A stretch of 64,000 nucleotides of DNA. Origin: Microlunatus endophyticus (GTDB taxonomy: Bacteria; Actinomycetota; Actinomycetes; Propionibacteriales; Propionibacteriaceae). Shown here one piece after another: positions 34,120-42,273 of this stretch. The DNA lies in NCBI RefSeq assembly GCF_014646195.1, contig NZ_BMMZ01000006.1:1-64000 (forward strand). The letters run 5' to 3'. The stretch's first letter is position 1; every line of letters starts with the position of its first letter. Position numbers and translations under genes: made by a program. The notes under the pieces were generated by a model that worked only from the letters and a program-made list of their open reading frames with translations, was not told the DNA's origin and searched no databases.

Positions 34120-34985
34120 GCTTCAACCATCGCTTGTGCCACGGTCGACTGCCAGCGGCGACTGGCCTCCCACGCTGCCGTCAACGAACAGGTCCCGTGC
34201 AACTGGCCGTCGCCGCGTACCGCCGTCACCCGGACCCCCGCGGACCGCAACCGTTCGGCGTAGGCCTCACCTCCGTCGCGGAGCGGATCGAATTCGGCCG
34301 TCATGATCACTGTCGGCGGTAGGCCGGCAACGTCGGCCTCCAACGGCACGGCGTACTGATCAGGAACGCCCGCGGACAGGTACGCCTCCCCGGCCCCTGT
34401 GATGTCCTTCGGCGCGACAGCGACCGGGCCCTCGTCGAGATCGAATTCGCGCATCGAGTCGCCGAATGGTTCGAAGATCACCAGCGGCACTTCCAGGAGC
34501 TGATGCACCAGCGGCGCAGTGCGCGTGTCGCGGATCCGCAGCGCCGATGATGCGGCGATCGTCGCCCCTGCGGAGTTCCCGCCGATCCCGATCCGCTCCG
34601 CATCGACCGACAGTCGCTGATCCTCGATCGCCGCATCGAAGACCGCAAGCACATCGTCGATCGGTGCCGGGTAGGCATTCTCCGGCGCGAGCCGGTACTC
34701 CACCGACAGCGTCTGGACCCCCGTTGCCGCGGTCCGCGACGCACACAACCGATCGTTGACCAACTCGTCGACCTCCCCGAACGCGAACCCACCGCCGTGC
34801 ATCCAGATCTGCGTCGGCAGAGCACCCTCGGCAGCAGACGGCCGATACCGCCGGACCCGGAGCCGCCGGTCAGGATCAGCCGCGATCGTGAAATCTTCGA
34901 TGACAACCTCCGTCGGCGCAGGGGCTGTATAGATCTGCGCCAGCTGATCGGAAAGCTGCCGGGCGGCTGCGCGGACGACTGTCAA
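34089..34985 (-). CDS. Alpha/beta hydrolase of the HSL (hormone-sensitive lipase) family
   Basis: A 298-residue esterase-like protein. The oxyanion motif is HGGGF (residues 63-67), the nucleophile elbow is GGNSAGA, the acid is in EFDPLRDGG and the catalytic His is in GQLHGTC. The listed start is a TTG, and the N terminus is shorter than usual for the family. Upstream, in another frame, an ATG at 35110 opens MSDTTSDPKPDVPGASVAEP and continues to PADSALP. A CTGCCCTGCC tandem duplication at about 35005-35014 separates that frame from this one. Removing one CTGCC would join them into SALPGLQSTDLTVV, so the gene may be frameshifted near its start. Confidence 0.8.
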   Translation of the reverse strand: MTVVRAAARQLSDQLAQIYTAPAPTEVVIEDFTIAADPDRRLRVRRYRPSAAEGALPTQIWMHGGGFAFGEVDELVNDRLCASRTAATGVQTLSVEYRLAPENAYPAPIDDVLAVFDAAIEDQRLSVDAERIGIGGNSAGATIAASSALRIRDTRTAPLVHQLLEVPLVIFEPFGDSMREFDLDEGPVAVAPKDITGAGEAYLSAGVPDQYAVPLEADVAGLPPTVIMTAEFDPLRDGGEAYAERLRSAGVRVTAVRGDGQLHGTCSLTAAWEASRRWQSTVAQAMVEAYRSEGGVVG

Positions 34986-35236
34986 GTCAGTCGACTGCAG
35001 CCCAGGCAGGGCAGAGCGGAGTCGGCGGGCATCGCTGATCCATCGCGGACCGGCTCGGCGACACTCGCGCCCGGCACATCAGGTTTCGGATCGGACGTCG
35101 TATCGGACATGCGATCAGCTTAAGCATCGGACCATGGATCGGCGGCGGCTCCGTACTGGTGCCGCGATCGCAATCCTCATGACGGCTGCGCGGGGAGAAC
35201 CTGTGTAGCCGGTTCGGAGCCCGGGTAACGTCCGGC

Positions 35237-36352
35237 GTGATCGATTCGAAGAATCTCAGGACCGTCGGCGTCGAGGAAGAATTGCTGATCGTCGATCCCG
35301 AGACCGGCGCACCTCGGGCCGTCGCGGGCACGTTGCTGCATCGGGCGACTCAGGACGCGCCCGCGGACGGTGACATCGAGTACGAGTTGCAGCAACAACA
35401 GATCGAGGTCGAAACCAGCCCCAGCAGTGATATCTCTGAGATCGCACGCCAACTCAAGCAGTGGCGCCGACATACCGACGCTGCGGCACGGGAGACCGGT
35501 TCCCGGATCGCGGCGCTGGCAACCTCGCCGCTGCCGGTCGATCCGCAGACCACGTTCAAGCCGCGCTACCAGACGATGGTGCGGCGGTTCGGGCTCAGCT
35601 CGATGGAACAACTCACCTGCGGATTCCACGTGCACGTCGGAATCAACGACGAGGACGAAGGAACGGCTGTCGTCGACCGGATCCAGCGGTGGCTGCCGAT
35701 CCTGGTCGCGCTATCGGGGAATTCGCCGTTCTGGCAAGGCCGGGACAGCGGATATGCGAGCTTCCGGACGCAGGTCTGGTCCCGGCTTCCGACGGCGGGG
35801 CCGACCGACCGCTTCGGAGAGGCCGCCGAATACCACCGGGTGGTCGACCGACTGCTGGCATCAGGAGTGCCGCTGGACAAGGGAATGATCTACTTCAACG
35901 CCCGGCTCTCCCACCGGTATCCGACTGTCGAGATCAGGGTCTCCGACATCTGTGCTCGGGCCGACGACGCGATCATGATCGCTGCACTCTGCCGGGCACT
36001 TGTCCAGACCGCCGCCCAAGATTCCACCGATGGCATACGCCATGATCATCCATATGGAGAACAGCTGCGGCTGGCCCAGTGGCGGGCCAGCCGTGCAGGC
36101 CTGGCGGAACCGCTGCTCGACCCGTGGACTTTCACTCCGCGGCCTGCCGAGGAGGTGGTCGAGGCGCTCCTGGACCACGTCGGACCGGCCCTGGCCGCTT
36201 CCGGCGATTCTGATCTTGTGGCGGAGAGCATCGAGCGGCTGCGGAAGTCCGGCACCGGCTCAGATCTGCAGCGTGCAGCGTATGAGGCCGGAAACGATCT
36301 TGGTGCGGTCGTACGAAGACTGATCGACGTGACCGCGGAGCGTCTCGACTGA
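35237..36352 (+). CDS. ybdK: Carboxylate-amine ligase YbdK / glutamate-cysteine ligase type 2
   Basis: A 371-residue enzyme of the GCS2 family, which makes gamma-glutamyl or related amide bonds with ATP. TVGVEEELLIVD at the N terminus carries the metal-binding Glu pair, QQQIEVETSP the next acidic group, CGFHVHVGI the His pair and FNARLSHRYPTVEIRVSD the substrate region. Full length for the family. Some members make gamma-glutamylcysteine, others have only weak activity, so the true product is open. GTG start. It follows a 126-base gap with no gene. Confidence 0.88.
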   Translation: MIDSKNLRTVGVEEELLIVDPETGAPRAVAGTLLHRATQDAPADGDIEYELQQQQIEVETSPSSDISEIARQLKQWRRHTDAAARETGSRIAALATSPLPVDPQTTFKPRYQTMVRRFGLSSMEQLTCGFHVHVGINDEDEGTAVVDRIQRWLPILVALSGNSPFWQGRDSGYASFRTQVWSRLPTAGPTDRFGEAAEYHRVVDRLLASGVPLDKGMIYFNARLSHRYPTVEIRVSDICARADDAIMIAALCRALVQTAAQDSTDGIRHDHPYGEQLRLAQWRASRAGLAEPLLDPWTFTPRPAEEVVEALLDHVGPALAASGDSDLVAESIERLRKSGTGSDLQRAAYEAGNDLGAVVRRLIDVTAERLD

Positions 36353-36422
36353 TCAGCTGGAACGTTTGCCCGCCTGACAGATGTCGGGCCTTGGCGTTCG
36401 TGACTGCCCTAGGATCTGCGGG

Positions 36423-37442
36423 ATGACGACGAAGTCGGCGGACCTGGAGGAACTCGCGCAAGAGGACCGAACCTGGCTGAAATCCGTCTCGGTTGCCGAG
36501 ACTCTTCCAGCTGTGCCCCAAGACACCGAACTACTGCAGGTCCTCGGCGATCTTGCGGTACCCGGGCCAGAGCTCGACGAAGCCATCCGGCTCCGCGCCC
36601 GGATTGACGATCATGAACTCCGATACGTTCTCGAGCGCGTACTGACGATCCTCGTCGGCGGGATCGGATCCTCGACCGGGCCGGATCGACTTCCTGATCT
36701 GAGCGGTTGTGACGACCCATTGGCCCGGTATCTGTACCTCTACGCCTTTGCCGCCTGCTTTCCGCTGACGCGGCAATGGCACCGGGACCGCGAGATCCCG
36801 GACGAGGTCGGGCGCCGGACACTTGCCGATCTCGGACGACAGATGACCCACCAGCGACGGAGGCACGGCCGGAGTGGACTGATGATCAATACGGCCTGGC
36901 TCACCCATCATTTCCAGGGCAGGCTGTTCCAGCTCGGCCGGCTCCAGTTCGAACTGGCCGGACTCGGTCGCACCACCAGCACGGAGATCCGGGCTGCTGG
37001 CACCGACGTGGCGCCCGGAGCACCGACGCTCCTCGTACACATCCCGGGCTACTGCGGGCCGATGGACCCGGCGTCGGTCAGGGAATCCATCGAGGCAGCC
37101 CGCCGGTTCTTCGGCAGGCACTTTCCCGAGCACCAGCCGGCCACCCTCACGTGCCACTCCTGGCTGCTCGACCCGCAGCTGGCCGGCTATCTTCCGGCGG
37201 ACTCCAACATCATCAGCTTCCAGCGGCTGTTCACGATCAATCAGCGGCCGACCAGACCCACCGCCAGCGACGCCGACACCTTCGAGTTCGTGTTCGGCCG
37301 AAGAGACGTCGAGGCGCGGGATGAGCTGCCGCGAGACACCACACTGCAACGGGCTCTGATCGATCACGTCGACGGTGGTGGCCACTGGTACGGCGGTGTC
37401 GGATGGCGACCGTTCCAGGCAACCGAGGCGCGTGAGCTGTGA
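36423..37442 (+). CDS. DUF5596-like acyltransferase domain protein
   Basis: A 339-residue protein resembling the acyltransferase family with a GNAT-like C-terminal half. LLVHIPGYCGPMDPASVRES, ARRFFGRHFPEHQPATLTCH and WLLDPQLAGYLPADSNIISF are the conserved blocks I recognise. The donor and acceptor are unknown. The ATG at 36423 is close to an AGGATCTGCGGG stretch but has no clear Shine-Dalgarno. The last 79 bases overlap the end of the convergent methyltransferase. Confidence 0.72.
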   Translation: MTTKSADLEELAQEDRTWLKSVSVAETLPAVPQDTELLQVLGDLAVPGPELDEAIRLRARIDDHELRYVLERVLTILVGGIGSSTGPDRLPDLSGCDDPLARYLYLYAFAACFPLTRQWHRDREIPDEVGRRTLADLGRQMTHQRRRHGRSGLMINTAWLTHHFQGRLFQLGRLQFELAGLGRTTSTEIRAAGTDVAPGAPTLLVHIPGYCGPMDPASVRESIEAARRFFGRHFPEHQPATLTCHSWLLDPQLAGYLPADSNIISFQRLFTINQRPTRPTASDADTFEFVFGRRDVEARDELPRDTTLQRALIDHVDGGGHWYGGVGWRPFQATEAREL

Positions 37443-38230
37443 GGGTGCTCGAGGCGACCGGATCGATACCGATGGATCACACCAGGTGAAGGAGCCCGGA
37501 CTGCGGAGGCGATGAACCGCTGGATGTGCGGCATCGCCCGGAGAAGTTCGGCACCCTCGGATTTCATCGCCTCGAGAGCCGGCGTCGACGTCGGTTCCGC
37601 GAGGACGGCCCGCCACAACCGCTCCTCCGCGGCCAGCCAGTCGGGGCGGGCACTGATGCGGACACCGGTCCAGCCAGCGTCGATCAGCGCTTCCTCGATC
37701 GGCGATGTCGCTGTGTCCTCCAACCACGTTCGGCGCATCGCGCCGGTCAGGACGAGTCGTCCGCCGGGTCGGGTGATCCGCCGCGCTTCGGAGAACAGCG
37801 CTCCCACGGAGGATGCGAACTGATACGAATCGATGCACACCACCGCGTCGGCGATCCCTTCGGGAAGTCCGGTCGCCTCGAAGTCGGCCACCTGGAAACG
37901 GATCGGTCCGGTCACGTCGTCCTGCCGCAGGTCCGCGCGAGCCTGACCGATCGCGACGGCCGACGCATCGATCCCGATCAGCTCGCTGTCGCCGACACGC
38001 GCGATCTCGCGACTGTAGCCACCGCGCCCGCAGGCCAGGTCCACCAATCGCTGTCCCCGGGACAGCTGCAACGTATCGATCACCTCGGCCAGTCCCGCCG
38101 CGGACAGCAGGCCGGTCACCCGCATCGACGCCGGCAGCCCCAGACTCTCTGCGACCAGGCGGTGCCGCAACTCGTCGTCGGCCATCTCCTCGTACCAGCC
38201 GTCGAACCTGTTCCTGCACGGGTCAGCCAT
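37364..38230 (-). CDS. Class I SAM-dependent methyltransferase
   Basis: A 288-residue methyltransferase with motif I VDLACGRGGYSREIARV, post-I IGIDASAVAIGQA, motif II ADAVVCIDSYQF and motif III RPGGRLVLTGAM. The first 250 residues are coherent. The last 40 or so (SPGVIHRYRSGRLEHPHSSR onward) look random and run antisense into the neighbouring gene, so the true C terminus may be earlier or lost to a frameshift. The acceptor is unknown. Confidence 0.8.
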   Translation of the reverse strand: MADPCRNRFDGWYEEMADDELRHRLVAESLGLPASMRVTGLLSAAGLAEVIDTLQLSRGQRLVDLACGRGGYSREIARVGDSELIGIDASAVAIGQARADLRQDDVTGPIRFQVADFEATGLPEGIADAVVCIDSYQFASSVGALFSEARRITRPGGRLVLTGAMRRTWLEDTATSPIEEALIDAGWTGVRISARPDWLAAEERLWRAVLAEPTSTPALEAMKSEGAELLRAMPHIQRFIASAVRAPSPGVIHRYRSGRLEHPHSSRASVAWNGRHPTPPYQWPPPST

Positions 38231-38310
38231 GGTCCGATTCGATCATGATCCTGGGGTGCCCGCACGTGCATTGCGGAGGCCCGGCCCGAGCCAACCCGAG
38301 GCCGCAGTGA

Positions 38311-38756
38311 TCAGTCGTCCTGCTTCGACCACGTCCAGGCAGGGACTTCCCGGATCGGGTGCAACTCGTCGTCGTTGGTGGCATTCGAGTTCTGCATCGC
38401 CACCTCGGTGCCGAATTCGACATGTTCGACCACGGCTTCGCGGAATTGCGGGTCCTCAGGCATCCCGACCAGATCGAGTGCCCGCAGGTAGAGCTCGACG
38501 AACCGCCGGCGTTGTACCTCGGTGATGTCCAGACCGCGGTGGACGTCGATCAGGTGCTGGAATCCCAGCTCGCGGCTGAAGCGGTCCGACCGCCGAAGGA
38601 CTCGGCCGTGAACCAGGTCAGATCGTCGACATGGTGCGGCTTACCTGCACCGAAGAGCGGCTGCAGCACCGGATCGGCGAGCACGCTCGTGTAGAACACG
38701 TCTTCCAGCCGGTGGAGCGCGTCTTCCCCGCCGGCGAATTCGAACAACGAGGGCAC
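38311..38756 (-). pseudogene. Group II truncated haemoglobin with a frameshift
   Basis: From the GTG at 38756 the frame reads VPSLFEFAGGEDALHRLEDV and DPVLQPLFGAGKPHHVDDLT, then FTAESFGG before breaking near 38597. The rest is intact in the next frame: DRFSRELGFQHLIDVHRGLD, then VQRRRFVELYLRALDLVGMP, EHVEFGTEVAMQNSNA and a stop at 38311. The His in HLIDVHRG is the likely haem ligand. One missing base (GGTCGG for GGTCCGG) explains the break. Repaired, it would be a normal-length oxygen-binding globin. Confidence 0.85.
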
Positions 38757-39037
38757 GCCGCCGAACTACGCCTGCCCAGCGCGGGCGGGCTGACGTTCGA
38801 AAAGCCTTCGGATGAACAGATCGCGCCAGGTGGTGCCAAACGCACACCCCGGCTACGCGACCGAGTGACCATCCACGCCACGTGGCACCAAACGCACGGG
38901 CGGCGTACGGAATCCGACCACGGCCGGGAATGTCCGCCAAATCGCGGGAGAACGCGTGCGTGATCCGACCAGTGCGGAGAGGTGTGTCCGCCGCGGTGAC
39001 GCAGGAAGGCGACGCCGATGCGAAGCCGGAGCGCGCG

Positions 39038-39694
39038 CTACGCCGAGAGCCCCAGCCGGGCCATCCGGGCGGTGTGATTCTCCATCAGCCGGGACATGAT
39101 CCGACTGACCTCGGCGAGGCTGCCGTCGGGAGCACCGGTGAGCAGGCCGGCCAGGGCCGGCCGCTCGGCGAGCACTCGCTGTGCCTGGCTCATCGCCTCG
39201 CCGACCAGCCGCCGTCCCCACAGCGCCAGCGGTCCGGCGATGTCCGGATCCGCCCCGATGGCGTCCCGCACCCGACCGACGACGAAATCGTCGAACGCCT
39301 CGTCGGACAGCACACGGTGCACGAGTTCCCGGGTGGCCTCGTCCGCCAGGTCGGAAACCTCGCGGTAGACGTCGGAGGCCAGCCCGTCGCCGATGTAGAC
39401 CCCGAGCAGACCCTGGTGCCAGTTCTTCGGCCGGGTCAGTGCATGGAAGTCGTCGAACGGTCGGCGGAACGGCTCCATCGCGGCCAGGACATCGCCGCCG
39501 AGAGCGACGATCCGGTCGGCTGCCGTACGGAAATGGCCGTACTGGACCGCTGCCATCGTGGTCATTTCCACCCGGTCGGCCAGCTCGGGAGCAAGTCGGG
39601 CATCCTCGGCGAGCCGGTCGAATGCCGCCAATTCGCCGTAGGCGACCACACCCAACAACTCCAGCGCGCCAGCGGGCGCCACATCAGCGGACAT
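39038..39694 (-). CDS. Ferritin-like-fold protein (Rv3210c-like)
   Basis: A 218-residue, mostly helical protein beginning MSADVAPAGALELLGVVAYG. RVEMTTMAAVQYGHFRTAAD and RPKNWHQGLLGVYIGDGLAS are regions I associate with the actinobacterial ferritin-like protein encoded next to RhlE (Rv3210c type). Glu and His residues at positions 43, 54 and 93 could bind metal, but the full di-iron pattern is not clear. The ATG at 39694 leaves 72 bases to the divergent helicase. Confidence 0.8.
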   Translation of the reverse strand: MSADVAPAGALELLGVVAYGELAAFDRLAEDARLAPELADRVEMTTMAAVQYGHFRTAADRIVALGGDVLAAMEPFRRPFDDFHALTRPKNWHQGLLGVYIGDGLASDVYREVSDLADEATRELVHRVLSDEAFDDFVVGRVRDAIGADPDIAGPLALWGRRLVGEAMSQAQRVLAERPALAGLLTGAPDGSLAEVSRIMSRLMENHTARMARLGLSA

Positions 39695-39704
39695 GTCGTG
39701 AAGC

Positions 39705-39732
39705 TTAGAAGCTGGGCCTGACAAGCTAGAAT
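39705..39732 (+). promoter_or_regulatory. Promoter of the RhlE-type helicase gene
   Basis: TTAGAA (39705-39710) and TAGAAT (39727-39732) are separated by 16 bases and form a plausible housekeeping-sigma promoter. Transcription would start near 39739. That gives a leader of just under 30 bases that includes AAAAGG at 39754-39759 as a ribosome-binding site. Confidence 0.55.
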
Positions 39733-39766
39733 GCGTTCGGACCACAGACTTTGAAAAGGCGAGACT

Positions 39767-41326
39767 CTGACTACCGAAACCAGCAGTACCGAATCCCCCA
39801 GCGATCCCCAGCCCGTCGCGCAGACCACATTCGCCGACCTGGGCATCCTCCCCGACATCGTCGACGCTCTGGCCGATGTCGGAATTGTGCACCCGTTCCC
39901 GATCCAGCAGATGGCCATCCCGGTCGCCCTCACCGGTGCCGACCTGATCGGCCAGGCCCGGACAGGCACCGGCAAGACCCTTGCTTTCGGCACCACGATC
40001 CTGCAGCGGATCGTCGTTCCGTCCGACCCCGATTTCGAGTTCCTGGCCGAGCCCGGTGCCCCGCAGGCGCTGGTCGTCGCTCCGACCCGGGAGCTCGCCA
40101 GCCAGGTCGGCAAGGACCTGCAGACCGCATCGGCCCGGCGCAAGGCCCGGGTCCTGACGATCTACGGCGGGGTCGCGTACGAGGACCAGCTCTCGACCCT
40201 GAAATCAGGCGTCGAGGTGGTCGTCGGCACCCCGGGTCGGTTGCTCGACCTGGCCGACCGCGGCGCGCTCGACCTGGCTCACGTCAAGGTGCTGGTGCTG
40301 GACGAGGCCGACGAGATGCTCGACCTGGGCTTCCTGCCCGATGTCGAGCGGATCCTCGCCAAGACCCCGGAGCTGCGGCAGACCATGTTGTTCTCCGCGA
40401 CGATGCCGTCGGCGATCGTCTCGCTGGCGCGACGGCACTTGCGGCATCCGCTGAACATCCGCGCCGAGTCCGCGCACGAGCAGCACACCGTGCCGACCAC
40501 GGCGCAATTCGTCTACCAGGCGCACGATCTCGACAAGCCCGAGATCGTCGCGCGGATCCTGCAGGCGGAGTCGCGTGACCGCGTGATGATCTTCTGCCGC
40601 ACCAAGCGCAGTGCACAACGGCTCACCGATGACCTTGTGGAGCGTGGCTTCAAGGCTGCCTCGATCCATGGTGATCTCTCCCAGGTCGTCCGGGAGAAGG
40701 CGCTGCGCCGCTTCCGCGAGGGCTCCGTCGACATCCTGGTCGCCACCGATGTGGCGGCCCGTGGCATCGACGTCTCGGGTGTCACCCACGTGATCAACAA
40801 CGAGTGCCCGGACGACGAGAACACCTACGTGCACCGGATCGGCCGCACCGGTCGGGCCGGCGCCTCGGGTGTCGCGATCACCTTCGTGGACTGGGCCGAC
40901 CTGACCCGCTGGAAGGTGATCAACAACGCCTTGGGCCTGCCCTTCGAGGAACCGCAGGAGACGTACTCCACCTCCGAGCACCTGTATCACGATCAAGGTA
41001 TCGACCACTCGGCCAAGGGGCGGATCGTGCCGCAGCGCGAGCAGCCCCACGATGATCACCAGCCCGACCGCGACCGCAGGCGCCGGGATCGTCCCCGACG
41101 CAACCGGACGCGACTGCGCAACGGTGTGCCGGTCGGTGACGGCGATGCGGCGACATCCGAGGCTGCAGCATCCGAGGCGGGCCCGGCGTCGGAGCAGTCC
41201 ACCGACACCGAAGCGACCACGTCGTCGGCCCCGCGCCGTCGCCGCCGGCGTCGCAGCTCCACAGGCCACGGCACGAGTGCCTCCGAAGCCTCCTCGGATG
41301 AGACGGCTTCGGACGGCGCGGCCTAG
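39767..41326 (+). CDS. rhlE: DEAD-box RNA helicase, RhlE type
   Basis: A 519-residue RNA helicase. The Q motif (FADLGILPDIVDALADVGIV then PFPIQQM), Walker A ARTGTGKT, DEAD in VLDEADEMLDLG, SAT in FSATMPS and HRIGRTGRAG are all complete. The C-terminal 110 residues are basic and low complexity (RDRRRRDRPRRNRTRLRNG, later APRRRRRRRSS). The Q-motif region starts before any ATG, GTG or TTG in frame: the frame opens after a TGA at 39755 and only CTG at 39767 (CTGACTACCGAA) fits, seven bases after AAAAGG. The GTG at 39887 would remove part of the Q motif. Matches Rv3211 in place. Confidence 0.9.
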   Translation: MTTETSSTESPSDPQPVAQTTFADLGILPDIVDALADVGIVHPFPIQQMAIPVALTGADLIGQARTGTGKTLAFGTTILQRIVVPSDPDFEFLAEPGAPQALVVAPTRELASQVGKDLQTASARRKARVLTIYGGVAYEDQLSTLKSGVEVVVGTPGRLLDLADRGALDLAHVKVLVLDEADEMLDLGFLPDVERILAKTPELRQTMLFSATMPSAIVSLARRHLRHPLNIRAESAHEQHTVPTTAQFVYQAHDLDKPEIVARILQAESRDRVMIFCRTKRSAQRLTDDLVERGFKAASIHGDLSQVVREKALRRFREGSVDILVATDVAARGIDVSGVTHVINNECPDDENTYVHRIGRTGRAGASGVAITFVDWADLTRWKVINNALGLPFEEPQETYSTSEHLYHDQGIDHSAKGRIVPQREQPHDDHQPDRDRRRRDRPRRNRTRLRNGVPVGDGDAATSEAAASEAGPASEQSTDTEATTSSAPRRRRRRRSSTGHGTSASEASSDETASDGAA

Positions 41327-42156
41327 CCGATTCGCCGAATGATCTCGGCCAACACCTCCGGTGCGGTGGTGTTGACGCCGAGATCATGATCGGTCTTGCC
41401 GGTCCCGTGATAGTCACTGGACCCGGTGGCGAGCACTCCGAGCCGGCCGGCGAGCGCCCGCAGTTCAACCCGGGTCTGCGGGTCGTGATCCTGGTGGTCG
41501 ACCTCGAAGCCGGCGAGGTCGTGGTCACGGACCAACTGCTCCAGATAGTCCGGCGGCAGCACGTGCTCGCGTCCGCGGCCCCAGGGATGGGCGATGATCG
41601 GCACACCCCCGGCGCCGTTGACCAGATCGATGCCATGCGGCAGATCGATTGTGTAGCGCTCCACATGCGCAGGCCCGCCGTCGGCGAGGAAGCGATCGAA
41701 AGCCTCTGTACGGTCCTTGACATAGCCCGCCGCGATCAGCGCGTCGGCGATGTGCGGCCGGCCGACGGACGGGCTGTCCCCGACCTGGGCCAGCACTGAC
41801 TCCTCGGTGAGTGGGTATCCCAATTCGGCAAGCTTGGCCAGCACCGGACGCAACCGGTTGGAGCGACCCTCTCGCACCTTCGCCATCTCGGATTGCAGCG
41901 CCGGGTCGTGCTCGTTGCCGCCGTACATCAGCAGGTGCACGCTCTCCCGATCGGTGCCGCAGGACAGCTCCATCCCCCGGATCACCTGAATCCCGATCCG
42001 CTCGCCCTCGGCGACCGCCTCGTCGAGCCCGTCAAAGGTGTCGTGGTCGGTCAGCGCCACTGTGTTGAGCCCGGCGGACCGGGCGTTGCGGACCAGTTCG
42101 GCAGGAGTGTCGGTGCCGTCACTGACGTTGGAATGGGTGTGCAGGTCGATCGTCAT
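41323..42156 (-). CDS. PHP-domain phosphoesterase
   Basis: A 277-residue metal-dependent phosphoesterase. The four PHP motifs are present: HTHSNVSDGT at residues 6-15, ALTDHDTFDG, IIAHPWGRG and GSSDYHG. Relatives hydrolyse 3',5'-bisphosphonucleotides or oligonucleotide ends; the substrate here is not determined. The start is the ATG at 42156. The stop overlaps the rhlE stop by four bases on the opposite strand. Confidence 0.9.
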   Translation of the reverse strand: MTIDLHTHSNVSDGTDTPAELVRNARSAGLNTVALTDHDTFDGLDEAVAEGERIGIQVIRGMELSCGTDRESVHLLMYGGNEHDPALQSEMAKVREGRSNRLRPVLAKLAELGYPLTEESVLAQVGDSPSVGRPHIADALIAAGYVKDRTEAFDRFLADGGPAHVERYTIDLPHGIDLVNGAGGVPIIAHPWGRGREHVLPPDYLEQLVRDHDLAGFEVDHQDHDPQTRVELRALAGRLGVLATGSSDYHGTGKTDHDLGVNTTAPEVLAEIIRRIG

Positions 42157-42202
42157 GCCTGCCATTGTCGCTGATCGATCACCGATCACCCGGAACCGCG
42201 TG

Positions 42203-42230
42203 TTGCCGCTCGTTCTACGTTATGTAGAAT
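42203..42230 (+). promoter_or_regulatory. Copper-cluster promoter with a BlaI/CopY-like operator
   Basis: TTGCCG (42203-42208) and TAGAAT (42225-42230) are spaced by 16 bases. The 17-base dyad 42213-42229, TTCTAC-GTTAT-GTAGAA, covers the spacer and most of the -10 element. TAC...GTA dyads are bound by BlaI/MecI/CopY winged-helix repressors, which would switch this promoter off until a signal such as copper arrives. No blaI gene is in the window. Confidence 0.72.
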
Positions 42231-42273
42231 CCTGCGGACGGCACGTTGTCGGCGAGTACAGGGAGGACCGGTC

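Noticed and set aside
36531..38219. 562-residue frame on the minus strand across two genes
   Set aside because: Shadow of the acyltransferase and methyltransferase genes in the wrong frame, rich in Arg and Gly.
38831..38897. Two similar 15-base words (GGTGCCAAACGCAC and GGCACCAAACGCAC) in the gap after the globin remnant
   Set aside because: Only two imperfect copies, no third and no clear dyad; not enough to call a repeat or operator.
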